From contig OX485809.1 of NCBI GenBank assembly GCA_950295325.1, positions 20,722,144-20,786,143 of the forward strand: 64,000 nt of DNA. The letters are read 5' to 3'. Both the position numbers and the translations under genes were made by a program. Positions 48,219 through 59,930 of this stretch are shown here, piece by piece. The first letter of the stretch is position 1. Every line of letters starts with the position of its first letter. The DNA comes from Polytrichum commune. Taxonomy: Eukaryota > Streptophyta > Polytrichopsida > Polytrichales > Polytrichaceae. The notes below the pieces were generated by a model, which was not told the origin of the DNA, searched no databases, and was given only the letters and a program-made list of their open reading frames with translations.

Positions 48219-50969
48219 TTCTTGGTAAAAAGGCTCTACTCAGAGACCTTTGGGCTGCCCGGGAGAAAAAATATATACTATATAAAAGAGCACAAATCCC
48301 AGAAAGCTCCTCTAAACTGGCTTACCCGCACTCCATAGATGTACTCTCACTGGGAAGGTTGAGTGAATGCTCTGTACAAGCCGACTGGAGTGATGCCGAA
48401 ACGGCAGAGAGGGTAGGATTGAGATTACTGCAGCAAAGTAGCGGTACTGAAGCCCTTCAAGGTTGATATCACAGTGTGAAAAAATCTGGAATCAATTGCG
48501 AAGGGTTCCTAGATAGGAATTACAATTCACAGAGCTCCTGATTCCTTTAAGCAACACCGAGATGAACAAGAAGAGTTCGCAACAAGACGAATTCAAGATG
48601 TAGATCTGGAGTGGTTAAGCCTACTGAGATCACACCGGATTACTAAAGTTGCTTAACATGATTCATCAGTTTTTCATTTACAATCATTTCTTGATTTGGG
48701 AATTGCATGATAACTTTTCTTTCTATGCAATTATGAAGAGTGTTTGATATTATACTTATTTCTATGGAAATAGCATTGCCTTGTTGACATCGATAACAAG
48801 TAAGATGGTCCGCCTACACCTGTTGTACGCTCTACTAATTAATTTCTTGGTAATATTGGGGAGCATGGGCACAGGTGAGGACCTCTTCTACAAGTGTTGT
48901 GCACCTTCCGAAGAAACTGTCCACTCATTGCAAATCTTTTCAGAAGTTTCTCTATGAAACCCAGAAAATTGGTGATGAGATTATCGTTCTTGATAATTAC
49001 ATTTCTAAATACTCTATAGACTGATGAACACCTGAGATTGTTTTCTACGCAAGATAATCAGGTGATACTATGATACTGTGAAAATTCATACTGCTTCTGC
49101 GAAGTATGCATGATATGCATCTACTACGTGTTAAATAAGCAATGCAGTGTACTGTTTGTGCTGTTGTCAAAAAACTATAGCGATGGTACTACGTTTTCTA
49201 TGATGAGTACCATCGACTAATAAAGTTAGTGATAATAAGAAATTAGATTGTTGCTGATATATAATCTACTTTCTTGTTTCTTGCGAACTCAATAAGTAGT
49301 GAGCATTGGACCAGTGTGCTAAGTATATATATATGGGATATAAATATGCTTTCCCTGATGTTGAGAGGTGTTTAAAATAAAAGAGATAAATATCTACTGG
49401 ATTTCGGTGAAGACTCTGGCCTACTGGTGGAGTACTTACCGTATGAACGATATCTGTTGAAGTGTGTTCTTCGTGTGAGAACATTTTCAAAGGCACAGAT
49501 CCCTGACTGAGTCTTGTTACTAAAGGATGAATAATTGCATAAGATCTTGAACTATGGCAAAAAGAGACACGGGAAAGAGGGTCTTTACAGAAGAAAGACC
49601 TTTCTACAAGTGCATATGAACTAATTCTTTTGTTCCCATAACAATGCGGAGCAGTAGGCCATCAAGATAGTTCCAAAGAAACTAAGAAGGATTGTGCTTG
49701 CCAAAACTTTCTATTCTGCTGAAAGGAATTGGTGGTTTTAACCGGAGATGGAAGGCAACATAGTATGTACGCTCATAATAACTACATGGGGTTGTCAAGT
49801 GCTGTTATTCAGAAACTTGGGTAAGTGGAGTAGAGTTGCCGTGGACATAAAATTGGAGAGTCTATAAATAAAATGGGTCTCCCCAGGACTGACTGGAGGG
49901 CGAGTCAATAAAATGGACACAACCGCTTGGGGTTGTATACCCATGATGGCCATTATATTTGAGAAGCCATAAAATATTTTCAGATAACAAGCTGGACTCT
50001 AATTACAGGATTTACCCTTTATCTTTACCCGTCTGAGAAATTTTGGACAAAGATAAGTACTCAACAATACCATAAGATTATCTAGACCTTGCGTGAGCAA
50101 GGATGTATGTTGTCAGATATGGAACCTTACCTAACCATACATAACAAGACTTTACAATAAGTGTGACATGACCTATTGTAACGTGACTCTAATCAAGACA
50201 AGATTAGTTAGCTCTCTGATGTAGTAGCTCCTTAGCGGTTTTTTTTTGTGCAATTTTTTTTTGCAATGGCCGGTCAAATTTCCACACCACCCTCTCCTTG
50301 CTCCCAAACAAAAAATATGCCATCATCATAATTGAAGCATTATGGTGATACATGATGGTTTTTTGTATCGCCATAGTTGAAACAATAAAATACTTCAAAC
50401 CATAAAGATCATAAGAGAGCACAAAATCTCTCTTCTTCGATTATCCATGATTGAAGATCAAAGATAAGAAGAGAGAAATTGATGAGGATGATTAAGAGGA
50501 GAGCATGTCTTAAATAATACCAAAGAGTAGTGCTTTGTCCAATGTGTATGGGTTTTCCCCTCTTCATTCTTAAACACCCAAGGAGACATTTATTTCCTAC
50601 ATGGGCCAAACTTGACAATTGGCAATTTGGCAATTTTCATTATCTTTTGAATAAAATTGAACATTATATTACACAATTCTTATGAACACAATTCTTGTCG
50701 AAATCTTTTGATACAATGTGAATGTAGAGAATTATGGTTTTTTATCACAAAAAATCTTCACCATTAGGTGAACTTCTCTTCACCGGTGGACTTCTCCGCT
50801 AAACTTCTCCTCTAGGTGTTTAGACTTCAACCGGTCAAGACTCCTTAAGAAATATTTTATTGCCTTTAATTCTTCTCCGGCACATCCACCATTTGCCTCA
50901 TATAACCATGTCTTGGCCAAGCATTCTTGACCAACCGGAGGCCTTCTCCACCGTAGTGTAAACCGGCCC
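47836..50969. mobile_element. PIF/Harbinger-like non-autonomous element, 3.1 kb
   Basis: Terminal inverted repeats of about 30 bp (left GGGCCGGTTTACACTACGGT.., right complement ..CCGTAGTGTAAACCGGCCC) are flanked by identical TAA target duplications (47833-47835 and 50970-50972), as established for PIF/Harbinger. Subterminal sequence also repeats at both ends (CACCGGTGG and GACCGGT motifs). The central 2 kb (about 48.2-50.2 kb) has a TATATAAAAG motif at about 48278 and a (CT)n tract at 48189-48216, but no transposase or other recognisable protein. It may be captured or nested sequence of unknown origin. Confidence 0.8.
48021..48104. repeat. Near-perfect palindrome, 41-bp arms, 2-nt loop
   Basis: Arms 48021-48061 (GAGTTGGGCTTCTCCGGAGG..) and 48064-48104 are complementary with a single mismatch, separated by AA. 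GC-rich, so it would form a very stable hairpin or cruciform. It sits about 185 bp inside the left end of the Harbinger-like element. Confidence 0.9.
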
Positions 50970-51219
50970 TAAGTGCTCCCCATAAACAAGGAATCCCGGA
51001 ATTAGAGGAAAAGTATGCTCGTGTGATACATGGTCCCATGAAACGCTACCAAGGAGTTGTGTAATTTTATGTTGAATTATATTCAAGAGAAGTTTACATT
51101 CAAGTTCACAAATGAAGATAAAATGAAGTCTTAGAAAATTTATGTTGGAAATGTTAGTGGTTCAAAAGATCCTCTCTTATACTATATGCATATATTAAAT
51201 TGCAATCACGTAGATATAA

Positions 51220-51531
51220 GGTAGACGTGTGTTATTTGAATACATTTCTATGTGCACCCACTTCTTATGAAATGTCCTGGTAGTGCAAGGTGATTAGCAG
51301 ATCCAAATTGTGCCCACAACCATTTGCTTTATACTTTTCGGAGCTCATATGAATCTCTTGTTCATTATCAACATGAAAATTATTTCATTCACTAAACATC
51401 CATACAAATTCCTCCACTCATGTTGACTATCGGACCTTAAATAATTAAAATATTTTGAAAATGTAATCTAATCTCTTTTAAACACATGCCTTTTTTGATG
51501 ATTGGTCTTAGATTCATACCTAATCACATAC
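51220..51531 (+). mobile_element. Left part of a high-copy miniature element split by a Mutator-like insertion
   Basis: Begins AGGTAGACGTGTGTTATTTG and carries the family landmarks GGAGCTCATATGAATCTCTT and GTTGACTATCGGACC. It stops at ATCACATAC (51523-51531). The remainder, ACCACATACCACTCAAATAC to GGCCACGTCTACCTTA, resumes at 54252-54316. The Mutator-like element is therefore younger than this copy. Confidence 0.75.
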
Positions 51532-54251
51532 GGATCTCCGTATTTTAGTGCTACGAGCGTTTGTAGGACGCCTCCCGTGGGTAGCGTTCATGCTCGGGCA
51601 GCCCGTTCCTGTCCTCCCGTCCCGACCCGTCCTCCCGTCCTGACCCGTCTTACCTGCCCGAATTGGCCTTCCTACCCGAGTCCTCCGTCCTGCTCGACGC
51701 GTCCTCCATCCTACCCGACGCGGCTTTCCGCCTGTCCAGCTGTCCACCCGTCTGTCCATCCGTCATATCCGTCTCCACCACTACCCCACACCGAACCCGA
51801 GCTCCGTCATTCTTCCTTGCTTACGCCACTAGACAGCTCCGGAGCGAGTGAGGAAGTTGGGGAAAGGTTGTTGCATTGCTAGTTTAGGGTTTGGAAGAGT
51901 TGTAACTTTGATTGATGTTGTCTTAGTCGCCCGCCATGGAGGTGGACATTGTGAATCTGGGAGGGAAATATGTCTCTTTCGAAGAAGGGTTTGATTTTGT
52001 AATAGAGGAGGCCACGGAAGATGTACAGGACGGACAGGGTTTAGTTTCAGATCTAGAAATTCTTCTGTCATTCTTCTGTCATTTTTCCTTGCTCACGCCA
52101 CTGGACAGCTTCGGAGCGAGTGAGGAAGCTGGGGAAAGGTTGTTGCATTGCTAGTTTAGGATTTGGAAGAGTTGTAACTTTGATCGACGTTGTCCTAGTC
52201 GATCGCCATGGAGGTGGATATTGTGGATCTGGAAGGGAAATGTGTCTCTTTCGAAGAAGGATTTGATTTTGTTATAGAGGAGGCCACGGAAGATCTACAG
52301 GACGGATATGGTTTAGTTTCAGATCTGGAAATTCCTGCAGGTACAATCGTCCACAAGGACACCAATACGTGTTTGAAAGCTGGTGCATAAAAAAGGTTTA
52401 GGGTGCGGGATGTAATTCTTGAAAATATGCGGACGAGGTTGTAGATCCCACCCCCTGGGCCCTTTGACAGGACAGACATTTATTGGGAGGAGAAAATCAA
52501 CCAAGGACGGGGTAGGATCAACCCTAGATGCTAGGACAGTGAAAAAACAAAATAGTACAAAAACACCTCTTGTTCCACCTTTAGTTGTCCAGTTGTTTCT
52601 ACAGCCTCTGATTCTGATACAAGTTGTCCTAAAAATCTCACAGGGCAACCACTCCCAATAGGACAGACAAAGCAGAGGAAGGCAAGTAGATTGCAAGCCA
52701 GTCTAATCTCTAAGCGAGGATGCCAATGCAATTTTGTGGCGAAGCAACTATATATGGACAACACTTTATGTGAAATTCAGTACCATAAAATTAATCATTT
52801 CAACAAGGTTGGACAAGCCTGTCATGGGAGTTTAGATTATGTTAGGACAACACTGAAAACAATGGATGTTGCATAAATTGATATATGACATTGATAGGAT
52901 ACATTACAATGTTATTGAATTCAATGAGGAAGGCATAAAGTCTTTCCAGGACACCAATGTTGTACATGTCCTATCATATTTTACCAAATTGCTTGTTTTC
53001 CAAAAATTCCCAATTGCCGAAGTTTCACTTACATTCAAAATTCAACAAACAATGACACTTTATTGAAAATGGGTAGGAGCCAATGTATCAATATTCATGT
53101 GTCCGAAGTGGACATGTAATGATTCTCACCTATCATAAATGTGTCCTATTATGATTCAACATTACATTGGTTCTACCTTGTCTTATTGTAACATCCCACA
53201 CCATTATTCTAAAAAATAGCACTAAACTCCACAACGTTATCAACGATTGCATTGCATTCGCCTTCCACCACCAAAATTTGTGTCTTTTGACGCGTCCAAC
53301 CATATGACACGAAGATCATCCTCTTTGTCCATAGCCAACATATCCAAGCAGGCATTACAGAAACAAACTCTCATCCAGGACGAGGCCTCAGCCTGCATGG
53401 CCTCAAACCCATTACATGTCCTCATAACTTCCAGATCGGAAACTAGCAGGTACAATCGCTTGTCCTCATAATCGTCTGTCCTGGCAAGAATTTCCAGATC
53501 TGAAACTAAACCTTGTCCGTCTTGTAGATCTTCCGTGGCCTCATGTATGACAAAATCAAATCCTTCTTCGAAAGAGACACATTTCCCTCCCAGATCCACA
53601 ATGTCCACCTCCATGGCGATCGACTAGGATAACGTCGATCAAAGTTACAACTCTTCCAAATCCTAAACTAGCAATGCAACAACCTTTCCCCAGCTTCCTC
53701 ACTCGCTCCGAAGCTGTCCAGTGGCGTGAGCAAGGAAAAATGACAGAAGAATGACAGAAGAATTTCTAGATCTGAAACTAAACCCTGTCCGTCCTGTACA
53801 TCTTCCGTGGCCTCCTCTATTACAAAATCAAACCCTTCTTCGAAAGAGACACATTTCCCTCCCAGATCCACAATGTCCACCTCCATGGCGGGCGACTAAG
53901 ACAACATCAATCAAAGTTACAACTCTTCCAAACCCTAAACTAGCAATGCAACAACCTTTCCCCAACTTCCTCACTCGCTCCGGAGCTGTCTAGTGGCGTG
54001 AGCAAGGAAGAATGACGGAGCTCGGGTTCAGTGTGGGGTAGTGGTGGAGACGGATATGACGGATGGACAGACGCGTGGACAGCTGGACAGGCGGAAAGCC
54101 GCGTCGGGCAGGACGGAGGACACGGGCAGGAATGCCAATTCGGGCAGGTAAGACGGGTCGGGACGGGAGGACAGGAACGGACTGCCCGAGCATGAACGCT
54201 GCCCGCGGGAGGCGTCCTACAAACGCTCGTAGCACTAAAATACGGAGATCC
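51532..54251. mobile_element. Mutator-like foldback element with ~0.8-kb terminal inverted repeats
   Basis: Ends GGATCTCCGTATTTTAGTGC and its complement define a 2720-bp element with inverted arms of about 51532-52345 and 53480-54251. A 9-bp target duplication (ATCACATAC / ACCACATAC, one mismatch) flanks it, as expected of Mutator-like elements. The outer arm is C-rich with many CCCGTCC/GTCCTCC subrepeats. The inner arm carries two tandem ~265-bp units, each with an ATG frame beginning MEVDIVDLGGKCVSFEEGFD or a close variant (starts 51936, 52208 on +; 53886, 53614 on -). The unique centre (52.35-53.48 kb) has no recognised transposase, so it is non-autonomous. Confidence 0.8.
53240..53614 (-). 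CDS. Open frame carried in the Mutator-like element, unknown function
   Basis: 124 codons, starting with the MEVDIVDLGGKCVSFEEGFD segment present four times in the element and extending beyond it through LEVMRTCNGFEAMQAEASSW and a Cys-containing CFCNACLDMLAMDKED stretch. It is the longest of the four related frames because it runs out of the inverted arm into the unique centre. It could be a captured gene fragment or an accidental frame. I recognise no domain and would not assume it is expressed. Confidence 0.3.
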   Translation of the reverse strand: MEVDIVDLGGKCVSFEEGFDFVIHEATEDLQDGQGLVSDLEILARTDDYEDKRLYLLVSDLEVMRTCNGFEAMQAEASSWMRVCFCNACLDMLAMDKEDDLRVIWLDASKDTNFGGGRRMQCNR

Positions 54252-54410
54252 ACCACATACCACTCAAATACAAGATTCCACATTATTGCTATGTTTGATT
54301 TGGCCACGTCTACCTTATGGCCATAGTTCATGGCAAACGAGAATGAGGGTCTTTCTCTACTTGGTTAATTCATGTCCAAGATGTTACTAATTATTGTCTC
54401 CGAGGATCAA

Positions 54411-54428
54411 CGAACCCTAACCCTAACA
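54411..54428. repeat. Telomere-like motif
   Basis: CGAACCCTAACCCTAACA, two to three CCCTAA-type units between the two large foldback elements. Confidence 0.5.
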
Positions 54429-54594
54429 AGTGATGTGGTCGCCCCAGAGGGCGGCATTTCGGGAAGAGGCTATAAGCTTCCTCCTCGAAAAAAAGGGTCT
54501 AGTCATACGTAGTACATGGATGGTCCTATTGTATTTGTGTGTGAAAAACAATTTTGTCACAGAATCAATAATTCTAGAAACTCTCCAAGGCTAA

Positions 54595-55550
54595 TAAAGG
54601 GCCACTTCACACACAAGACTGAGAGCCTGTGACCATTACATTTCAAGCACTCTCATTGGTGGAAAAGGCGGAGCCGGTCCAAGTTCGCTTCACACTACGC
54701 TTGAGGGACCAACGGAGTATGTGAATGCAAGATGGATGTAATTAAAGTCTACATGGATTCCTACATGGCATCAATTCGATCGTGTGTTCATGTGTCATTT
54801 GGATTCTTTTCAAAAACCACCTTTTTGGAGGTAGGCCTAACACAAAACCGGGAGACCATGGCATTCTGAATGTTCACAACCGTTGGTTTATTCTATTTTA
54901 TCATGTGTGAGGACATGCATGAATAGGAATGCATCGAAATAACACTTGGTTGAGGGCCCGGTCACATATGACTTCACATTACACTTGAGGGTCCGTGACC
55001 ACACTACATGATTTTGGAGGTGTGTTGGGGCGGCCTTTGGGCAGTTTCTTTTGGGCTCTCACAATTTCAAGGTAGACCACTTCACACACGAGCCAAGAAA
55101 TTGTGAGAGCCCAAAGGTTGTCCCAACACACCTCCAAAATCATGTAGTGTGGTCACGGATCCTCAAGTGTAGTGTGAAGTCATATGTGACCGGGCCCTCA
55201 ACCAAATGTTGTTACAAGAAATTTTCTATTCATGCGGGCCCTCACACGTGATAAAATTAAATAAAACATTGGTTATGAGCGTCTGGAGTGCCATGGTCTC
55301 CCGGTTTTATGTTAGGCCTACCTCCAAGAGGCGGTTTTTGAAAATAGTCCAAGTGACCATGAAACATGATCCATTCGATGCCATGTAGGAATCCATGTAG
55401 ACTTTACATCCATCTTGCATTCACATACTCCGTTGGTCCCTCAAGTGTAGTGTGAAGCGAACTTGGACCGGCTCCACCTTTTCCACCAATGAGAGTGCTT
55501 GAAGTGCAATGGTGACGGGCTCTCAGTCTCGTGTGTGAAGTGGCTTTAAG
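54595..55550. mobile_element. Palindromic foldback element, ~0.95 kb, ~470-bp arms
   Basis: Left arm from GGGCCACTTCACACACAAGA to about 55068 is mirrored by the right arm from about 55097 to GTGTGTGAAGTGGCTTTAA, with scattered mismatches and small indels. The loop (55069-55096) contains another copy of the terminal motif CCACTTCACACACGAG. The element has no coding content. Relatives matching one arm lie at 21175-21480 and 35390-35735. Transcription across it would give a long double-stranded RNA hairpin. Confidence 0.85.
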
Positions 55551-57971
55551 GTCTGTTCCCACCAATAATTGCTCGTAAACTTAGCCTCCATTGGGGTTGC
55601 ATGTGCACGACAAACTACTTGACCCCGGAATTCACATCACAAATTTTAATTACTCTTGTAAGATTTGTTGGAATGAAGTAACAACAAATTTATGGGGAGG
55701 AGGGAAAGGAGACATGTTTTTTTTACTTTGTCTCGGCAATTTATTCAGCTTATTTAGTTCGAGTGTGTATGAATACTTGTGAAAGTAAAAGGCATTAACT
55801 AAACTGTTATAAATTAAATAAACTGTATGTAAGTTTCATTTCAGAATGCCAAGAAAACGCTTTCAAATGGTAAGTCACATACATTCTAACCTTAATACTC
55901 ATGAGGGTTTTGTAGTATTTTTTTGTTTCCAAGTTCATTACATGCTTGTCAGCCACAAACATCCACCCTTGTGCGTCGTAGTCCGGGTGAAGCTTGTGGC
56001 TTACATGTCCTTGCTCTGTTCCCCTAGCCTTAGAACTCACCCCCGGTAGTCACTCAAAATTTAATATTGAGCACACAACTCTTTATTCCAATAACACAAG
56101 GTGACAAGTATTAAGAAATACTCCACACCCTCCTTGCCATTGTCACACCAATTGTTACCTAACTATCAAACCACTATCCCTAATGACTAATTACTTAAAC
56201 ACCCTAAGCTATCCCCCTAATGTCAGTGGTTGAGCCAACCACATTAGAATTTTAGCCTTGCTTGCCATATTGATCCGACGTGTCACTCACAAAGTCCCCT
56301 AATTAACCCAATACCCCCATCCTAAACCAACCACATTGCTTATGTTTTCCACTTCCACCCGTTGGGATGGTCGATGTGACCATTGGCAGCTGCTGGCCTG
56401 ATAGCCAACTATTCTCAGTTCAGATTCCTACTTGGTAGAGGGCACACCCTTAGTCTAACAGCCTTTATGCCCCTCAGCTCACCAGTCGCCGCACCAATTC
56501 CTCAGAATACCGATCCTGCCGAGATCCTTGAGTGATTTCCCTTCTTGGCCCTCAGGTTCTGTAGAACTCGCAACCGTGTAGCCTCAATCCACACCCTACG
56601 GCCACCTCCTTGCAGTCTTCTTCTACTGCTAATGGACCATCCCTGGCTGGTGTAGTGCCGCACCTCAGAGATCTCGACTCAAAATTTTAGCATTCGACCC
56701 CCTTCAATCCAGCAACAAATGGGCAATCTCAACTCCGTGCATGTCACGATTACAACAAGGTTTTTAAGGAGCCTTCCCCACAGTAAACTCAATGAGGAAG
56801 GTTGTTGGTCTCCCAGCAGCATTCAACCACCTTCTCCGCTTAAGTGTTCCGCTTTCCGCATTGCATCAATACCCTACCAGTGAAGAGGCAATGCTCGCAC
56901 AATGCCGCATTTTTCTTGATTACACTCCAATCCCCCCATCCAGCTGCCCATATTGGCTTGTGGCCTTTCTCTGAACTGCAACTCCGCTCGCAACTCTTCC
57001 CTCTCACCGACCTACTTGGTCCTTCATCCCAATCCCCCTTCCATTCCAGCAGCAATCACACCCCCCTTTCCCCCAGAGGTGGTTGCTACCCCCTCTCGCC
57101 GTAATCCATCGTCCAAAGAGAGAACTGCCGTAGGAGATGTGACCCCCTTCGCTGCCCCGGAAATCTAGTAGTGATAGCGGTCTTCAGCTCTCGGCCTCTC
57201 TGTGATTTGCACCCTGCACAACCCTCCACCTCGGGACCCCTCCTAAAACAAACATCAATCCTACCTAAACCAACCACATTATGGCCTCAATCGCTTGAGT
57301 TTAAGGGTTACTCAAACCCGCTTGAGATAATTACTTGTTTTTAATCTTTTACTCTACTTGCACAAAATCACACAACTTAGCCTAACTCAAATTAACTTTT
57401 GAACTTCCCACTTCCTAACTCCTAAACTAATTCAAACAATTGTCAATTCTAATGTTTTGTACCCTTTCAAGTTTAACTTGAATTGTGGGCACATGTTTGG
57501 GCTCACAATGCTTTATTGATTCGGTTACACGTTTTCGATTTCACTTTGGGAATAAAAAACCATTCGATTGTTTATTTAGAAAGGGGAAGTGAACATGTAT
57601 ATTGAATTTTGGGCCTTCAAAGTGAAGTGCACTCAATATGGGATTTGTGGACAAGTGGCCTTCAAGAATGCAAGGGCGACTTTTTTTGGAATTGGGTAGG
57701 ACAAGCAGCAATTGCCGGTCGGGATCCAAATGAAAATATAAATTTGGCAGGGTTGCCTTGGGATGCCATATCACATGCCATGGGCATGGCACCCCCTTCC
57801 CCACATGATGGGGTCATGGCTCGGCCAGCAGGGGCTCGCCGCAATGGCATGAGCTCTAGCCCCAACCCATACACAACCCGAGGGAGAAGAATTGAGTTGA
57901 ACCAAAATGTAAACCCGATTTGCTTCCTTGGGGCCGTGTCATAGTTTCCTCCCTTCTTTGGGCCAGGTCAA
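55551..57971. other. Intergenic, no gene assigned
   Basis: 56.3-57.3 kb is richer in C and has open frames on both strands (for example 56844-57104 +, 57609-57944 + and 57662-57874 -), none with a recognised domain. It may be a decayed gene or element body. Confidence 0.45.
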
Positions 57972-57974
57972 TAA

Positions 57975-58547
57975 GGGTTGGTTTACACCATGGACCATGT
58001 AGTCGGACCATGGAAGATGGCCTTTTTCTATAGTCCAACTTCCATGGTTCAATTTCTTATCAAATCGATTTACAAAGCATTTGGGCCCCTCACTGGGTGT
58101 AAACTGAATGTGGACCAAGAGGAATGACCATGCACCCAAAAATGAATACACTGATTTTTATTTTTTCATATATGTCCAAAAACGGCAGTTTCGATATTTT
58201 TTCAAGTTCAACCATTCTCTCGTCTTCTCTTGTCTTCATCTTCTCTTCCCCCCCAAAAAAATTCATTAAAAATTCATTACAATAATATTTCTCTCCCATG
58301 CGCCCTTGCCTTTCTCCTACCAGAGCACCTCTTTTGCCTCTCCCACCGCAAAACCCATTGGACCATATCAGTGGATAATGCATGCCTTCAAATACGTCTT
58401 CCGGCTGGGGACCTCGAACACCATGGTCATTCTGACATCGTCCCCTTGGCATAAACCGAAGTGGTCCAGGACGAGTTCAACAACCAAGCACAGATCATAC
58501 AAGACCTTGGGACGACTTCACGGTCTAGGGCATAAATGAACCGCCCC
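57975..58547. mobile_element. Tourist-like (PIF/Harbinger-type) miniature element, 573 bp
   Basis: TAA duplications at 57972-57974 and 58548-58550 flank the ends GGGTTGGTTTACACCATGGA (left) and the complement of GGGGCGGTTCATTTATGCCC (right). The interior matches 4279-4831 in inverse orientation, including a GCCTCTCCCACCGCAAAACC block. Confidence 0.8.
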
Positions 58548-58835
58548 TAATAAGTTAAGTCACGTTACTCCGTGTGAATTGGCTTCCGATTTTGAAGACC
58601 CTGACCCCTCATGTAATAATAAGTTAACATGAAGTGGTCCCTCGAGGAGCAGCAGTGGACCGTGACCCCGGACCGGAGAGGGAAATAAAGTGGAGTCATT
58701 AATTAATCGGCCGTCCCGGTGGCTTCGAAGTTCGAAGCCTGACCGACCGATGACTTTGTAAGTTAATCTCCCACCTCACAACAAAGTCTCATAAAGTGAG
58801 TGAGTACTGAGTACTGGGTGTGCAGGCCCAGAGTT

Positions 58836-59930
58836 CGGGAAGTTTTTGAAGCCTTAGTGGCTAATTGTCGGTAGTTGCTACGAAGGGTCGGATTTTTCCC
58901 AATTTACATCGGCAAGAGCCGGTCTTTTGTAAGATCAATCGGCCAATTGCCTATATTTTCATATTTTCATTGGCCAATATCCGATTAAATGGAATTCATA
59001 TCGGCACTAATTGTTTAAACAAATGTATGAAAAGTTATTAGAAATCATTTCTTAGTACAAAATCTTGAATATTAAGTGAAAAGAAAGGCATGTTCAAAAC
59101 TTTAAATTTGAAGAGTTAATGTCCTTGGGAGGAATTGAACCTAGCAATGCCTTCACCGTTTGAAGGCCAAGGGTCCCCCAATTCTTCATAGAAGCAATTG
59201 GATTTGGTCATGGAAAGGTTGCATAATTCAAAAAGTTTAAGGTTTAGGGTACTTCCTCAAGTGCATCATCAGATGCCCCAGACAAATAGCGCTCTGGATG
59301 CTTCCGGCTGAAATCCAGTAACTCACAAGAAGCATCGGCTACATTTCCGGGACATTTTCTGGTCCATCGGGCCAATTGCCGGAGGATTGAAATTATAGTC
59401 GGATTGCCATCTGATGGTTGGAAATTTGGACCGGCCATGAGGGGAAATCCATCGGTTGATAATGAACTAGCCGTCGGTTTTCCCCGAACATAGTGCAGGC
59501 CTTCTCCTTGGCCACATACACACAGGCGTGCGGGTGTTATTCAGTTAGTTTTTTCTAATTCTTCATCATCTATTGAAAAGATTTATGTTTTGAGAATTTG
59601 GTGTGTGATGAGCAAATGTATGTGGAAACATCACAAAAAAATCGGATTGGAAATTGGATCTTTCCTTATTTAGTCATGGTTATCGAAAGTGCGTGAGTGT
59701 TGATCAAGGCTCGGGGAGGACCGGCGGTGAGTTACAGATGATCCGGTTGAGTTTGAGAAATAACCACCAGTTGAAGTTGGAGACTTCAGGAGAATTACCG
59801 ATCGTTTTAGAGGAATCTGTAGAATATATCTCAAGTGAATGAAAGCAAGACCGGAAGATGTCAACATGTAACCGGTTGGATTTAGAATCACTAGGATCTT
59901 GACCGACTATGCATGCCCAAAAACTTCCCG
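58836..59930. mobile_element. TIR element, CGGGAAGTTTTTG family, ~1.1 kb
   Basis: The 13-bp end CGGGAAGTTTTTG at 58836 is mirrored at 59918-59930. The right 100 bp (AAGATGTCAACATGTAACCG..) recurs inverted at 7074-7200. No target duplication was recognised and no transposase was found, although GC-rich CCGG-containing motifs recur throughout (for example at about 58.87, 59.3 and 59.7 kb). Confidence 0.5.

Noticed and set aside
51502-51882. 126-codon Pro/Ser-rich frame
   Set aside because: It arises from the C-rich subrepeats of the Mutator-like arm; the mirrored arm gives an equivalent frame.
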